Of a stretch of DNA of 64,000 nt, positions 44,982 through 57,574 are shown piece by piece. The stretch lies in assembly GCA_944474755.1 (NCBI GenBank), contig OX104123.1, positions 63,109,898 through 63,173,897 of the forward strand. Reading direction: 5' to 3'. A program made the translations under genes and the position numbers. The notes under the pieces were generated by a model. The model was not told the origin of the DNA and ran no database searches. It saw nothing but the letters and a program-made list of their open reading frames with translations. This DNA is from Limnoperna fortunei (Eukaryota > Mollusca > Bivalvia > Mytilida > Modiolidae). The first letter of the stretch is position 1. Every line of letters begins with the position of its first letter.

Positions 44982-46822
44982 TACTAGATTGAAAAGAACA
45001 ATCGACCACAATACTAAATAAAAAGGTAAAACACACATTATTTCCTCATATTCTAAAAGTCTAAATATTATTCATTTCATAGATTTTAATACATTGATCG
45101 TCGGTAAGATGACAAAAGGAAGGTTTGTAAAACATTGAACATGGGCATTTGCAACAATTAGAATTCCCCAGTTTCATGTCAAACATAAACTACCCCAAAA
45201 ATGAATATGCAATTTTATGGAAATTTATGGGAATGCATAACACAGCGGTGTGTATAGGGCAAAAAATGTCAACTACACAGTTTAGAGCAATTAATTGTGT
45301 AAAAAATGAAACATGGAGATTTTACCATTATAAGAACATAGTTTCAGAGCGATTTTCAAACCACGAGTAGTTTAAAAGATTGATCAAACGAGTCACTCAA
45401 AACGTTCCTTGGACTGTGGTGTTACGCAACTACAAGCAGTTTTGTGGATATATAATGAGGTCAAGTTTCTATTGGGGACAACGCAGCAGTAGGCTGTGGA
45501 AAGTCCATGGGTTGTTTAAAAGAGTGATCAAACGAGTCACTCATTATTCTTACCGTAATGTATTTTCATTTAAAAAAGTAAATTATAATGGAATTCAAAC
45601 AATATCCATGGTTTAATTTACTAGATTCTAGTCTATTTTGTTAATTTTGTTAGTTTATTTGCTGTCACTGTCATCAACAATTACATCTTGTGTTATAGCC
45701 AATCTCTACACATACGGGATAGTTATAGTGTTTTACATACGGTTTGTATGGATTCTGTTGCAATGCGACATTAATAAAGGTAAACAGCTTAAGCCGTCTG
45801 CATCTGCATAAGACTTCCGTGAACTAAATAATGGACGTAAAAGTTGTTAACTGATAGTGATCGGTAACCGGTAGCATCTAAGTTTGCACGTTTTAAAACA
45901 TAAATAACATAACTATTGTCCGTCATGATCGTAAACGGGATCCATGCAGGTAATCCTTAAACTTGTCCACAACGGTCCATTTCAACGTCACATAATCACT
46001 CTTGTGTGTTGCATAATTCCCCCAGCCTTGACAATCTCCAACTTGCATAACTGATGACTGGTTTCCCCTAAACTGCGTCCACATCATCTTATGAGGCATC
46101 AGTACACGTATCCGAATAGGCAAGAATTTCTGTTGTAATTAATTTTCGTTCAGCATTTGAAAAGTTTTTCTAAGTCTTTTCGCCTCTGCCATACTGCTTG
46201 ATTTTAGTTTTATTTTTCTGCTTTGTTTCCGTTGATGGCTTGATATTTTATGAACTGTCCAAGAAAACTTAGAATTTGGCGAATGACGTGTTATTTATTT
46301 TTGCCGTTATGTAACATCTTTATACTTTATAACTTTATACATATTTTATTTTTCTTTTGAAAAAAATTACTTTATCCAGGTGCAAGCATTACATTGGCTT
46401 TTCTGATTTAATCAAAGACTAATTTAAAGTTCCTTAAATGTTCTTGTTACCAAATATATTAATATCGTCAATAAATATGCATCATATTTTTTAAGTTGTA
46501 ATCTCCAAGTATCTCTTCCAATTATCTCTCGTATGAAGGAAAGAAATTTGTTTACCCAAAAGGTAACCGATTATACTAATAAAATCATGTGTGCCTGTAA
46601 ATGCTGTTTTATTCTTTGTTTTCCAGTCGATAATACCCAGATTTCATGTCCACTCTCAAAAAGTAAACACAATTAAACAAACAAATTGTTCCTTGATTTT
46701 AGGTATAACGTTACTATCCTACTGTTTGTTGGTGTTAAATTGACGATCATCCAAACAGAATCACAAAGATCTACCTTTCGTCGTTACTTTTATTATATTT
46801 ATTTTTTTTTTGTTTGAATTTT
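44982..46822. other. Non-coding flank right of the Gypsy element
   Basis: 44990-45120 is the right part of duplicated-segment copy 2. At 45371-45399 and 45514-45543 the phrase gtttaaaagagtgatcaaac gagtcactca occurs twice. Open frames at 45149-45616 and 45923-46123 (minus) show no recognisable domain; the minus one, with a TQFRGN...VMQVGDCQGWGNYA stretch, could be an exon, but I cannot support it. Confidence 0.4.
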
Positions 46823-47052
46823 TGTTTTAATATCGTTTTAATGCCACTTTCAGCAATCTTTCAGTTATATCATGGCGTCCAGTTTTTATTGGGTGAGGAA
46901 GCCGGAGTACCCGGAGAAAACCCCCGACCTGCGGTCGGAAAACTGGCAATCCTTGTAAATTAAGATTGGAGTCAAGTACATCCTGCCCGCAACCTCAGTG
47001 TTGAAAGACCACGATGTAGACGAACTACCTTAACCACTCGCAACCGTAACCC
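46823..47052 (-). mobile_element. tRNA-derived SINE, family A, B box deleted
   Basis: On plus: tttaatgccactttcagcaa, catggcgtccagtttttatt, gaggaagccggagtacccgg, then gattggagtcaagtacatcc tgcccgcaacctcagtg. The expected gaatcgaacc part between gcctgcc and gcaacctc is missing, so the pol III B box is lost. The A-box end is also mutated (cactcgcaaccgtaacc). Confidence 0.8.
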
Positions 47053-47699
47053 CAGTACTACTTTTGAGGAACTATCTCCTTCTGCAAAATATCCTTGAAT
47101 GAATTGTTGAGATCATTTCCTTGCTGAAACTCTTAGCACTGGGTAGGATAGAAATATTATGATGCATTCTGAAAAAATACTGTCTACTGTTCCTTAAGTT
47201 TTCCAATAATAACGTCTAAAATATTTGTTCCTAGCAAAAGTGTAGTCTGGTATCCTGACTTAATATTTTCTTAATATAGTCCATAAGCGGACTTCCGGTT
47301 CGAACATAAAGTCATGTCACCAGCAATGAATCCCGTAAAATTTTCACCGGTTTGCAACATTCAAAATACCTCAAAATTTACGCGAGTATTAACTCTAACT
47401 GACGTAATTACCGATAAAAAGACATTATTGCGCAATCAAATTCAAATGAAAAATACAATTTATTAAAATAATGCTTATGTAAAAGTCGGAAAACAAGAAC
47501 AAGGTATCTACTCTATTTAAATTGTATTCTGACAGACATTTTTGACGGAACAAAAGGCGCGAACGGTTAACTAAAACATGCCGTTTTGAACAACCAACCA
47601 AACTGAGTAGAAGACTGCTGGTAACCTGGTGTTATATTTTAAAGTGAAGCTTGCGTAAATGAAAACTATTGCACCAGAGGACCAGGTTTAGCAAAGGTT
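47053..47699. other. Spacer before the minisatellite
   Basis: Non-coding, no recognised feature. Confidence 0.4.
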
Positions 47700-49003
47700 A
47701 TACTACTTGGTTGTATTGGCTATCAGGTTAGGCTACTATTGGTTGTATTGGCTATCAGGTTAGGCTACTCTTGGTTGTATTGGCTATCAGGTTAGGCTAC
47801 TACTTGGTTGTATTGGCTATCAGGTTAGGCTACTCTTGGTTGTATTGGCTATCAGGTTAGGCTACTCTTGGTTGTATTGGCTATCAGGTTAGGCTACTAC
47901 TTGGTTGTATTGGCTATCAGGTTAGGCTACTATTGGTTGTATTGGCTATCAGGTTAGGCTACTACTTGGTTGTATTGGCTATCAGGTTAGGCTACTCTTG
48001 GTTGTATTGGCTATCAGGTTAGGCTACTCTTGGTTGTATTGGCTATCAGGTTAGGCTACTATTGGTTGTATTGGCTATCAGGTTAGGCTACTCTTGGTTG
48101 TATTGGCTATCAGGTTAGGCTACTACTTGGTTGTATTGGCTATCAGGTTAGGCTACTCTTGGTTGTATTGGCTATCAGGTTAGGCTACTCTTGGTTGTAT
48201 TGGCTATCAGGTTAGGCTACTACTTGGTTGTATTGGCTATCAGGTTAGGCTACTACTTGGTTGTATTGGCTATCAGGTTAGGCTACTACTTGGTTGTATT
48301 GGCTATCAGGTTAGGCTACTACTTGGTTGTATTGGCTATCAGGTTAGGCTACTCTTGGTTGTATTGGCTATCAGGTTAGGCTACTCTTGGTTGTATTGGC
48401 TATCAGGTTAGGCTACTACTTGGTTGTATTGGCTATCAGGTTAGGCTACTCTTGGTTGTATTGGCTATCAGGTTAGGCTACTCTTGGTTGTATTGGCTAT
48501 CAGGTTAGGCTACTACTTGGTTGTATTGGCTATCAGGTTAGGCTACTCTTGGTTGTATTGGCTATCAGGTTAGGCTACTACTTGGTTGTATTGGCTATCA
48601 GGTTAGGCTACTCTTGGTTGTATTGGCTATCAGGTTAGGCTACTCTTGGTTGTATTGGCTATCAGGTTAGGCTACTACTTGGTTGTATTGGCTATCAGGT
48701 TAGGCTACTCTTGGTTGTATTGGCTATCAGGTTAGGCTACTACTTGGTTGTATTGGCTATCAGGTTAGGCTACTCTTGGTTGTATTGGCTATCAGGTTAG
48801 GCTACTCTTGGTTGTATTGGCTATCAGGTTAGGCTACTACTTGGTTGTATTGGCTATCAGGTTAGGCTACTATTGGTTGTATTGGCTATCATGTTAGGCT
48901 ACTCTTGGTTGTATTGGCTATCAGGTTAGGCTACTCTTGGTTGTATTGGCTATCAGGTTAGGCTACTCTTGGTTGTATTGGCTATCAGGTTAGGCTACTC
49001 TTG
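47700..49003. repeat. Minisatellite, 32/33-bp unit, about 40 copies
   Basis: The unit is ttggttgtattggctatcag gttaggctact followed by a, c or ac. Unit type b (...ctactc, 32 bp) and type c (...ctactac, 33 bp) dominate and often follow the order b-b-c, giving a higher-order period near 97 bp; type a (...ctacta) is rarer. Copies are nearly identical, with only one internal base change noticed (catgtt near 48891). A run of c units opens a fortuitous frame at 48191-48379. Confidence 0.95.
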
Positions 49004-52000
49004 GATACTTGGGATTAATGTTGGTTTTTGGAATGAAGATAAAGTCTTCTATAAAGCCCTTTATTTAGGAAGGTAATCCACCTGCTGTATCTATAATGAA
49101 TCTGACAGTTGCTACTAAGACAGACAGTGCAATAGTTGAGACAGTTAAACCAATCAAACAATTTTATATTCTCATTCCTTTTCAAATCAAATCTGTTTCA
49201 GTAGAATTGTCTTAAAGTCCAGGTGGTATCATTTAATTATTCCTAATAGTGTAAGCATGTGACAAATTGTTCCTCATGCCTAGAATTGGCTCTTGTCTGG
49301 GGCTTCCTCGAGTATAAAGGTCATCGTTGCTGGTATAGATGTAGTCGACACCTTATTTGCAAGGGAATGTACTGCCCGTACCCTTTGCTTCGCTCTTTCT
49401 AGATTGTTGCTGTGTTTATGATTCTTACTCGATTGGTTGGGTTGATTTATCTTGTTGACGGTAATGATTACTGTTGCGGTTTGGATAAAAAATTTGACTT
49501 TTATTGTTGGTGCCTCTACAATAACCTCTGGTATTCATTTCTACTGTATGCTGCTGGTATACTCCTTTAGCGAGTGTATCTGTTGTGTCCGATGATTAGT
49601 CACCCATTTAAGATCTCCGTATTTAGAATTAGTATACATGTATTAGTATTTTTGTAACAAAACAAACTAAAAATCTCAATAGATCAGATGAAAATATATA
49701 TTGACTTAGCTTCATCTTGATAAATCCATATATCCATATATACCGTAGGGTACGGTCCTAACATAACATACCTGTCAAATTCAAGAGCAGATAGTTTGAC
49801 TTTGTTTTCTTTAAAAACGTGATTAACGTGTTCGAGGGTATACTTGACCCATTATTGGATTATTTTTTCTTCATACTTCATTTGACAACTTTGATTTCTG
49901 TGAACAGTTTTGTCCAATAATAATTTGTTGACAATCGGTTTCATTATATCATAGTTTTGTTTGATCGGCCGTATCGTCAATTTATTTGCTGATAACGAGC
50001 TCTGTTGCAACGACACACATTTGATATTTTTAAAAATTCTACTAAACTTCGGTTTTGATTCGGTTAAATAATTTTATACCGCTACTATAGTTCTAACACT
50101 AAAACGAATCAATCTTGAAACAATAAAGACTAGTAAAACAGTGTGTAGATGCCAACACAAATGTCTCCTAAATAAAGCCCCAGCTTTGTTAGAAAATTTA
50201 AAAGATTGGAAGAACTTCAGGTCAGACACCAACATACTCTCAAAGTTTTGCGTTGATTATATATTGAATCTTTAAAAAAAACAAGCGGACAAGATTAAAA
50301 TGGAAAGAAAAAACAGAAATTAAGAACAATATGTTTCCAAAACTGGCATAAAAACGCACACATACCACACAAGCATAATATATGCATTTGACAATAAAGC
50401 CATTATTGCAATGTAAGTGTTTTTAGCTATCTTAACTAGTTGATAACAATAAAATATTTCCATTTGTTGGTTAAGCTTGCTTATCATTTTGTCTATTTTT
50501 TATGAATCGCATGCTTATGCAAGTTCTTCTCAGTAAAGAGCGTCACTGAGACTTTATACTGTCATAATTTTATAAGACAATATCTCTCAGTTCATGGGTA
50601 AATCTTGGAATATAATAATATTGTACAACTCCTCGACAATCGTAAATGAATTGATATTCTACGAAATTAACCGAATGAAACAAGTGACAATTTTATGTGC
50701 TATTTTCTTACCCTGGCGGTTGGTTATCTGTCTATCTGCCTGGCACGTAGTTCGATGTAAGCATACAATAAATTATAATAATAATTCATAAACTCTGACA
50801 TTTTGTAGCTGCTCCAATATGCTTAATAATTTGTTATCTTGGGATCAGCATGGCAGATTTCACACACGTTACATACTATAGTCCCGTCTAAGCTTTCCTT
50901 TTGAATACAGAACAGTCCAACACGAGAGTCATCACTGTGAAAAAACCAATTCGAAAGAGATGGACCAACGGGCGAAAATTTAGGGTCTGAAAATTTAGTC
51001 TTTTGTAGCGTCTACAATGAGCCTACTCTTATTAACATTTACAAAAGGGTCTTTATCGTGTATCAAGCTTGGCCTACTTCCAACACGTTAACAAATGTGG
51101 TCCTCGGTCATGCTTTTCGTGTTATAACCTGACATCCTCTTACGACAGGGCATCCTAATCAGCCACATCTGGACGGGCTGGCAAGCTCTGTGGGTACAGC
51201 ACTGCGATAGTCGATTCATGTTTTTTCATATGACTTGAGAAGATTCCAACAAGAAGGCATGTTTAATCTGTCACATGTGAAGCTCTAGGCTTGCTCATAT
51301 TTGATTCAAGTTGAGTAACAATACTGCAGCTATAACGAGAATAAGTTGAATAATTAACGACCAATTTTGCTCATTTGGTAAATAGGATGAACGAACTCCT
51401 AAAACAGTTTAAACTTTTGTACTGAACATTTGGTCTACTTTTTTCAATTCTGTGACAAACTAGTCCGTTTCCGTCTGCCGCTGAGACCAACGCAAAAAAA
51501 AAGCGTTGGACGGCAGATGATTCTCGAACTAGTGACAAAAATTGTATTTTCTTATTCATTATTCATGTGCTTAATTTTGTACCGATGCTTGTTATTTTTG
51601 CTGAGATTTTTCAAATAAAAACACTTTTAATACAGGATATAGCTAAAAAGTATTTGGTCATTTGTGTATCGTTGTTGTTAATTATTTCACTTCCGTGACC
51701 AGTAAACCTATTAATTAAGATATTTCCCGCTCACTTTGATTATTTGTCTTTTTTCCGCATACTTTCAAGCATTGCGTGTTGAATTAGATAATCCTGGACA
51801 GCAATTGATTACAACATTTCCATTGCAAGATATATACAAGTTTAAGTAAAACTCTCAATAGGCCGGTTGTGTAAAAAAGTAAAACATCCGGTGAGTTAAA
51901 AAATGAGATATTAATTTATCAGTTGTTATGCAACATGAACATTGCGTAACTGTTGATTTAAACATATCATTAGCCAAACCTTTCACTGGATGTCTGCCGC

Positions 52001-52493
52001 AGTACTTAATGGCAGATAAAATAGACTGCGTCCTAAATATAGTAAAGTATATACTGACCGATGTTGCTATATCAGCAATTTGTGTAGTGAAGTATATACT
52101 GATCACATTATTAAAATCTTTTGGATCTCCTAACATATTCAAACACTTCTTTAAAAATACTATCTCTTTCACACGAAAGTTCTAAAATTGCCACAAGTAA
52201 GCGTATGTAAATTAATATTAGTTCTATAGACATTTACAAAAATGGTTTGCATCTCCGACACAAATACCACATGTGGAATATGAATTAGACATGAGATATT
52301 TGATCTATATAAATCGCAATTAAGAAAGGATGCTGAGCATCTCAACTGTGTTCATATTATATTTTAATTTTTGGGGACTATATGCATAGGTACTTCCGCA
52401 AAACATAATCTTTTTGAAGGGCCAAATAGAATTAACATTTCTTATATTAGAATCAATTCTATTCCATGGCCTAATTGTTGCCGAAATAAATGA
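49004..52493. other. Long non-coding stretch
   Basis: I find no gene I can support. 50990-51230 (ttttgtagcgtctacaatga, then aacctgacatcctcttacga) loosely resembles 21818-21960 and may be an old repeat. The hairpin 51475-51516 is listed separately. Overlapping frames at 51855-52185 on both strands lack motifs. Confidence 0.4.
51475..51516. repeat. Small perfect-stem hairpin
   Basis: CTGCCG ... CCAACGC, a loop of nine A, then GCGTTGG ... CGGCAG. Two stems of 7 and 6 pairs are separated by an asymmetric internal loop (ctgaga against a). The surrounding actagt copies (51469, 51529) are also partly symmetrical. Confidence 0.65.
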
Positions 52494-53400
52494 TTAATTA
52501 GTGAGGGAAAGTCCGCCAAAGATTCCCAACACATTTCGGAATATGTTTATAATCTGGTAAATATAGGCAATACTTTTTCTCAGAACGTTCAAATGCTTCT
52601 TAACATTTATTGTAATATTATAAATATGTGTATTCCATTTAGTATCATTACTACATGTAACCCCTAAGTGTTGATGACAGTTGACAATCGTGATTGTTTC
52701 GCCATTCAATATAAATTTAATGTAAGGGATTTCAGCACTTGATTAAAAAAGATTTCGGTTTTATCAGTATTAAATGACATGCGTTTTGACCATTTATCTA
52801 ACTCCCAAAGACCCCAATCAATCATAGCCTCGATTTGTTCTTGGTCTTGATCTGAGAAGTGTCGTCAGCAAAGAACCTACATAGTGAGGTAAATTTTTCG
52901 TTTATATCATTAATACGGATGATAAATAGCAAGGATCCTAATACAGATCCCTGTGGTACACTGGTAAATATACCACATAATGGCGACGATACTGTGTTAA
53001 TGCTAATTTTTTGTCTCTTCTATTCAAGTCCATCATGCCGAACTTTATCGAATGTCCAATTACAAAATACAAAGCCGTTAATTTCTCTCATCTTCAAAGA
53101 ATAGGATAGGTATGAACGTGTGTATGTATGATTCTTTCAATGACATTACAAACACAGTTAATAAGGGTTTTAGGTCGATAATTTGTGGGTAACGAATGGT
53201 CTCCTTTAAACCAAATTTGTATTACATTTGCAATTTCCAAATCTGAAGGAAATGTGCACTGTTGTAGAGATCTATCAAACAATATTAGAAAGGAATTGCT
53301 GGACAACATGTCGTGTCTAATTATGTCTGGACCCGAAGCTTTATTTGGCTTCAAAGTTTATCTGACACCAACTCTTTCACTTGTTTCTATGTAGACAATT
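52494..53400 (-). pseudogene. CR1/jockey-like reverse transcriptase fragment
   Basis: In minus order: KASGPDIIRHDML and FKGDHSLPTNYRPKTLINCV (53354-53094), then in another frame VPQGSVLGSLLFI, INDINEKF and the catalytic FADDT (about 52960-52850), then NCHQHLGVTCSNDTKWNTHI (52709-52494). The VPQGSVLG phrase is typical of CR1/jockey-type elements. Endonuclease and 3' end are missing and there are several frame breaks. Confidence 0.8.
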
Positions 53401-53523
53401 TTTTTTTCATTATCAAAGTTAGGAATGACAGCATTTATGTCATTCTCTTATAGAATATTACTTTAAAATCATACACCGAAGCGGTGAAATATTTGAAGAT
53501 CCTTTTTTCGACTTTATCTTGTT

Positions 53524-53735
53524 TTTGCTTTGTTTGAACGGTGTTTAACGCCACTTTCAGTCATTTTTCAGGTGTAAATGTCCAGTTTTTATGGGTAGGA
53601 AGCCGGAGTACCAGGATATAACCCCCACCTTCGGTAAGAAATTTGCAATCCATCTAATTAAGATTGTAGTCGAGCGCACCCTGCCGCAGTGACTCGACCA
53701 CGCAATCTCAGTTTTTAGAGACCATGCGATCAAAA
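53524..53735 (-). mobile_element. tRNA-derived SINE, family A, degenerate
   Basis: On plus: acggtgtttaacgccacttt cag, aggaagccggagtaccagga, gattgtagtcgagcgcaccc tgcc, gtgactcgaccacgcaatc. Several small deletions, including part of the hairpin, and the A-box end is lost. Confidence 0.75.
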
Positions 53736-56529
53736 GAAAAAAAGAAAAAGAATACTGTACAAAACTGGACGATTGTGATCAGAAAAGTGGTATCTTTTTA
53801 TAAATTATCAATGGAGAATTACTCAGGTCAAGGTCAATTTATGTAGTTATATGACCAGACGAGAAGACTTTACCTAATTTATAAGTAAAAGACAAATATA
53901 GTAAGATATCATTTTATTTAAAGGCATGTGTTGGGATATAAATAAAGGGATAAGTACTGATTACATTTATATTCTGTGTTCACATTTTTATAGAAACTTT
54001 TTTATATTACAAACATTTCAAAATTTGACGAAACTGTACATTATTGTTAATCATTTCCGTCGTTTTATCGTGGGGTAGAGTCCTTTTATTATCTTTACCG
54101 TGGGTTAGGGTCCTTTTATTTGCGTGGGGTCAAATTTCCTTTGATTTTTTGCAAATATTCGGTTTCTTGTTCAAAACGAGCCAATAGGTTCCTCTGCGAA
54201 ACATTTCTCGGAAGTATATGAAGTTTTTAATCTTCCAATTTCTAATATACAGCTTACTTCAGCTTTACTGTTTTGACTTATTGTAGCAATTACATGTGAG
54301 CGATCAATGTCGTTGTCTGTAATAGTGTTATTATTAGTAGAAGTCAACCCGTCAGGTGACATCGATAGTTATTACGACGCAGTCGGTATATTTTCGAATT
54401 GTGACCTTTGAACTAAAAGACGCTTACCCTTGGTAACGTACTATAATTGAAGACAAACTTGCATTCTGAATGGACAAAAATAGTAAAAAATTCTGCGTTC
54501 GATCAATCTGCTATAATAGTGTACTCTGAAAAGTATCCCTATTCGCATTTCTCAATTATTATTCCAACAGACTGGTGTTTTAAAACAATTAGTAGTCGTA
54601 ATTACACTTCAGAAAATGATTTTTAGGCCAAAGAATGTCATTTAGAACTGATTAACAATAATTAAATGATACAACCATATTTCGTGTATTTTTTCTTATT
54701 TCGTCCGGGGTAGAATTAGTATTTGCTTTGCTGACCATCTAATCTGTAAACAATCCTCACGCGTGTGATATATTTATGCAATATTTTCTTGATTTGACCG
54801 CCTGCACATGCACTCTCTCTCTCTCAATCGATCGTGAAATTATTGTCCTACAAATGATCCTACACAAAGGTATAATTAGGTCATTGGTAATTGTCGGAAC
54901 ACCAAATGACTTACATGGGACACAGTGGTTCGATAACACATGTATTGTTTACTATACACATATAGAATTAAGGATAAAATTCACTGATGGTTTCGTTGCA
55001 AATATTTATCTTCCCCCTCCCAATTTTTATTGAATAGCATACAAATTCGCATCTTATTAGCATTTAATTGACATTTTGTGTTCAGGTTAATACAAGTCAA
55101 ATTTAATTTTGAAGTTCCCATTTTAAAACTAAGATAGTCAAATTACAAAAATAGCAAACTGTAAGGAATATTACTTGATGCATGTAAGTACATATTTGCT
55201 TATGAATTTTCTTAACAAAAATAGCTGTTGTTTTGAAGTTTTAAAATGTTGGCCGGAGCTCTTATTGCAAAGTCTAGGTTTTGATGATACCATATTGCTT
55301 AATACCATGATTAAAAGTCCATGATTAATACATCAATGTAGCAACTTTCTTAGCCTTTTTTTAATGGATACAGTTCGCAGCACGTTAATTAGTTACATCC
55401 TACACACACATTCGTTACTGTTTCTTTAGTTCTTCTGTTTGATAATTTTTTTTTAAGCTTTTTTTTTTGTTTTTTTTTTGTTTTTGCAGTTTTAAATACA
55501 CCTCTAAGAGTTAAATGCGTCGACTATCTTTTTTAAAGATAGTACTTTTTTTCTTTTAGGGAAAATTATCGGTAATCAGTAACGAGGCTTTCGTGTTTGA
55601 TATATCACAGTACATTGGTGTTTTTGTCTAGAACAAATTAAATGGCAGTTAACAAAAATACTTATCAGTTTTCATTCTATCACTAGTTTATCCCTTTTAA
55701 TCCAATTATCTGAGCGATTGTTCAGTGCTCTCAAACCTGTAGATTTGTGAAAGCTGTTGATTGTATGCTTTCAACCAGTGTTGAAAATAAAACACCATGA
55801 TTAGATTTAAAACGGATATTTGATTTGGTGATTATTTTATTTTGTGTATTTAAATTTAAACATATTTATTGCCATAAAGTTATAACACTGGATCGGATAC
55901 AAGTTATGACAACTTATCTTATCCTCTCCAACACAATGAATGCTACATATACATGCATACGTCAGCACATAATTAAGTACATACATACAAAACATTTTAA
56001 CATGTAGGATAAATATCATGCAATATTCTGAACAAATATAATAGCAAAAATACAATTACAATAAAAGAGAAAAAACAGTAAAAGGGGGATGGGTCATGTT
56101 TAACATTAACATTGAACCAGGTATTTAAGGAGAGATGATGCAAATAAAGCGGAAAGTGAGAGGAGCAGAAAGGAATCTACAATAAAGTTAAAATTGTGAT
56201 CAATTAAGTAAATCGTTTTGTTTGTTTGATAAATTGCTGCACTGCTAGAAAAAGCTTTAAGTTGTTATCATAGTTCAAAGTCTCGCTACCAAAAAGTAAG
56301 ATTTCAATGTCTATAATATCAACAAAATTTAGTTTTCTAAATAACTCAGTGCGGGGACCAATGTACAAAGGACATTCAATAAAAACAATGAATCGAATCC
56401 TCAAATACATGACCGCTGTTACAACTTGAATAATCAATTAAGTTTACCCGAAAGAGGTCTGCATTTAGGTTGTTTGATCAATGTCTAAGTTTAGTATGTA
56501 ATATATTTAGTAATCTATTACCAGCCAGA
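53736..56529. other. Non-coding stretch
   Basis: No supported gene. A short two-copy direct repeat (cgtggggtagagtcctttta / cgtgggttagggtcctttta) lies at about 54070-54118. Homopurine/T-rich tracts occur near 55445-55490. Frames at 54171-54362 and 54776-55033 show no domain. Confidence 0.4.
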
Positions 56530-57572
56530 TAAAAATTTGGAGATTTCACAAGATCTTTTTCTTTAATAAAAGTCTTTTGAATATTTGGTATGATTCTGTG
56601 TTTCTTAAAGATTCGTTTAAGTGATTCCACCTTTGAATAGTTGAAGGAAAAAAAGAGTTAGTATATAGCTGTAATCTCTGTCTAGGTACTTGAAATTGAT
56701 TCTGCGTTCTTAAATTCCTGACGCTTTCCCTATAAAAGGGGGATAAACAATCACTCAAATATGAAGGACAGTTATTATATTTAATTTGATGAAACAAATT
56801 CAATTTCCTTCTTTCTCTCCTAGATTGAAGCGTTTCCCATCCCGTTTCAAAATATAACGATTCAATACTCGCAAATTTTGGAAGACCAGTTATTATTCTT
56901 GCAGCTTCGTTATGAACTTGTTCAAGTTTATTTTTATCTTGAACAGAACAGCCATCCCAAAGCTCACAAGATTATTCTAAGATGGGGAGAATATAAGTAA
57001 AATAAATTTTTTCAAGGTTTGATCTACTTAAAATAAATTTAAATTTTCTTAGCACACATAATCTAGCTGATGCGCTATTAATTATGTTCTGTATATGAAT
57101 AGTCCATTTACAGTTTGAAGAAAACGTGACACCAAGATGTTTGTGATTTTCAACAATTTTTACGTTCCATTGTTGAAAATAATATTTAGATTGTTGGTTA
57201 TTCCTTGAGTTGTAAATAATACGCACTCTGTTTTACTGTGATTAAAGCTAACAAGCCATTTTTCAGACCAAAGTTGTATTCTACAAAGGTCAGAGTTAAG
57301 AATAGTTTCAGTATCAGAAATGTTATTAGAGGAACATAATAAAGATGTTTCAACGGCAAATAATCTTGCCAAACTGTCAGTTGTATCAGCAATATCATTT
57401 ATATATATTAAAAACAATAGGGGACCTAATACTGATCACTGAGGTACTCCCCATTTGATTATGCCAACATCTGAGAAAGAATTACCAATACATACTTTCT
57501 GTTCTCTATTACTGAGGTAATTTTCAAGCAATATCAGTAGTTTTCCCGAAATTCCATATGCTTCAATTTTTT
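56530..57572 (-). pseudogene. Non-LTR retrotransposon, 3' half of RT to C-terminus (minus)
   Basis: On minus: IEAYGISGKLLILLENYLSN, then VPQ-stop-SVLGPLLFLIYINDIADTT, CVLFTT, HLGVTFSSNCKWTIHIQNII, and the C-terminal part RNLRTQNQFQVPRQRLQLYT with FPSTIQRWNHL. The second active-site Asp region is mutated (FAVETSLL in place of FADDTSLL). It continues the reading order of the plus-strand half at 57582-58550, so both halves come from one CR1-like element. Confidence 0.82.
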
Positions 57573-57574
57573 AG

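Noticed and set aside
45923..46123. Possible exon with TQFRGN...GWGNYA on minus
   Set aside because: The composition is protein-like, but I recognise no family and see no convincing splice sites.
48191..48379. Repetitive protein (VVLAIRLGYYL)n
   Set aside because: The frame exists only because a run of 33-bp units is divisible by three. Neighbouring 32-bp units break it.
47700..49003. CRISPR-like array
   Set aside because: The units are contiguous with no unique spacers, and the host is eukaryotic. It is a minisatellite.
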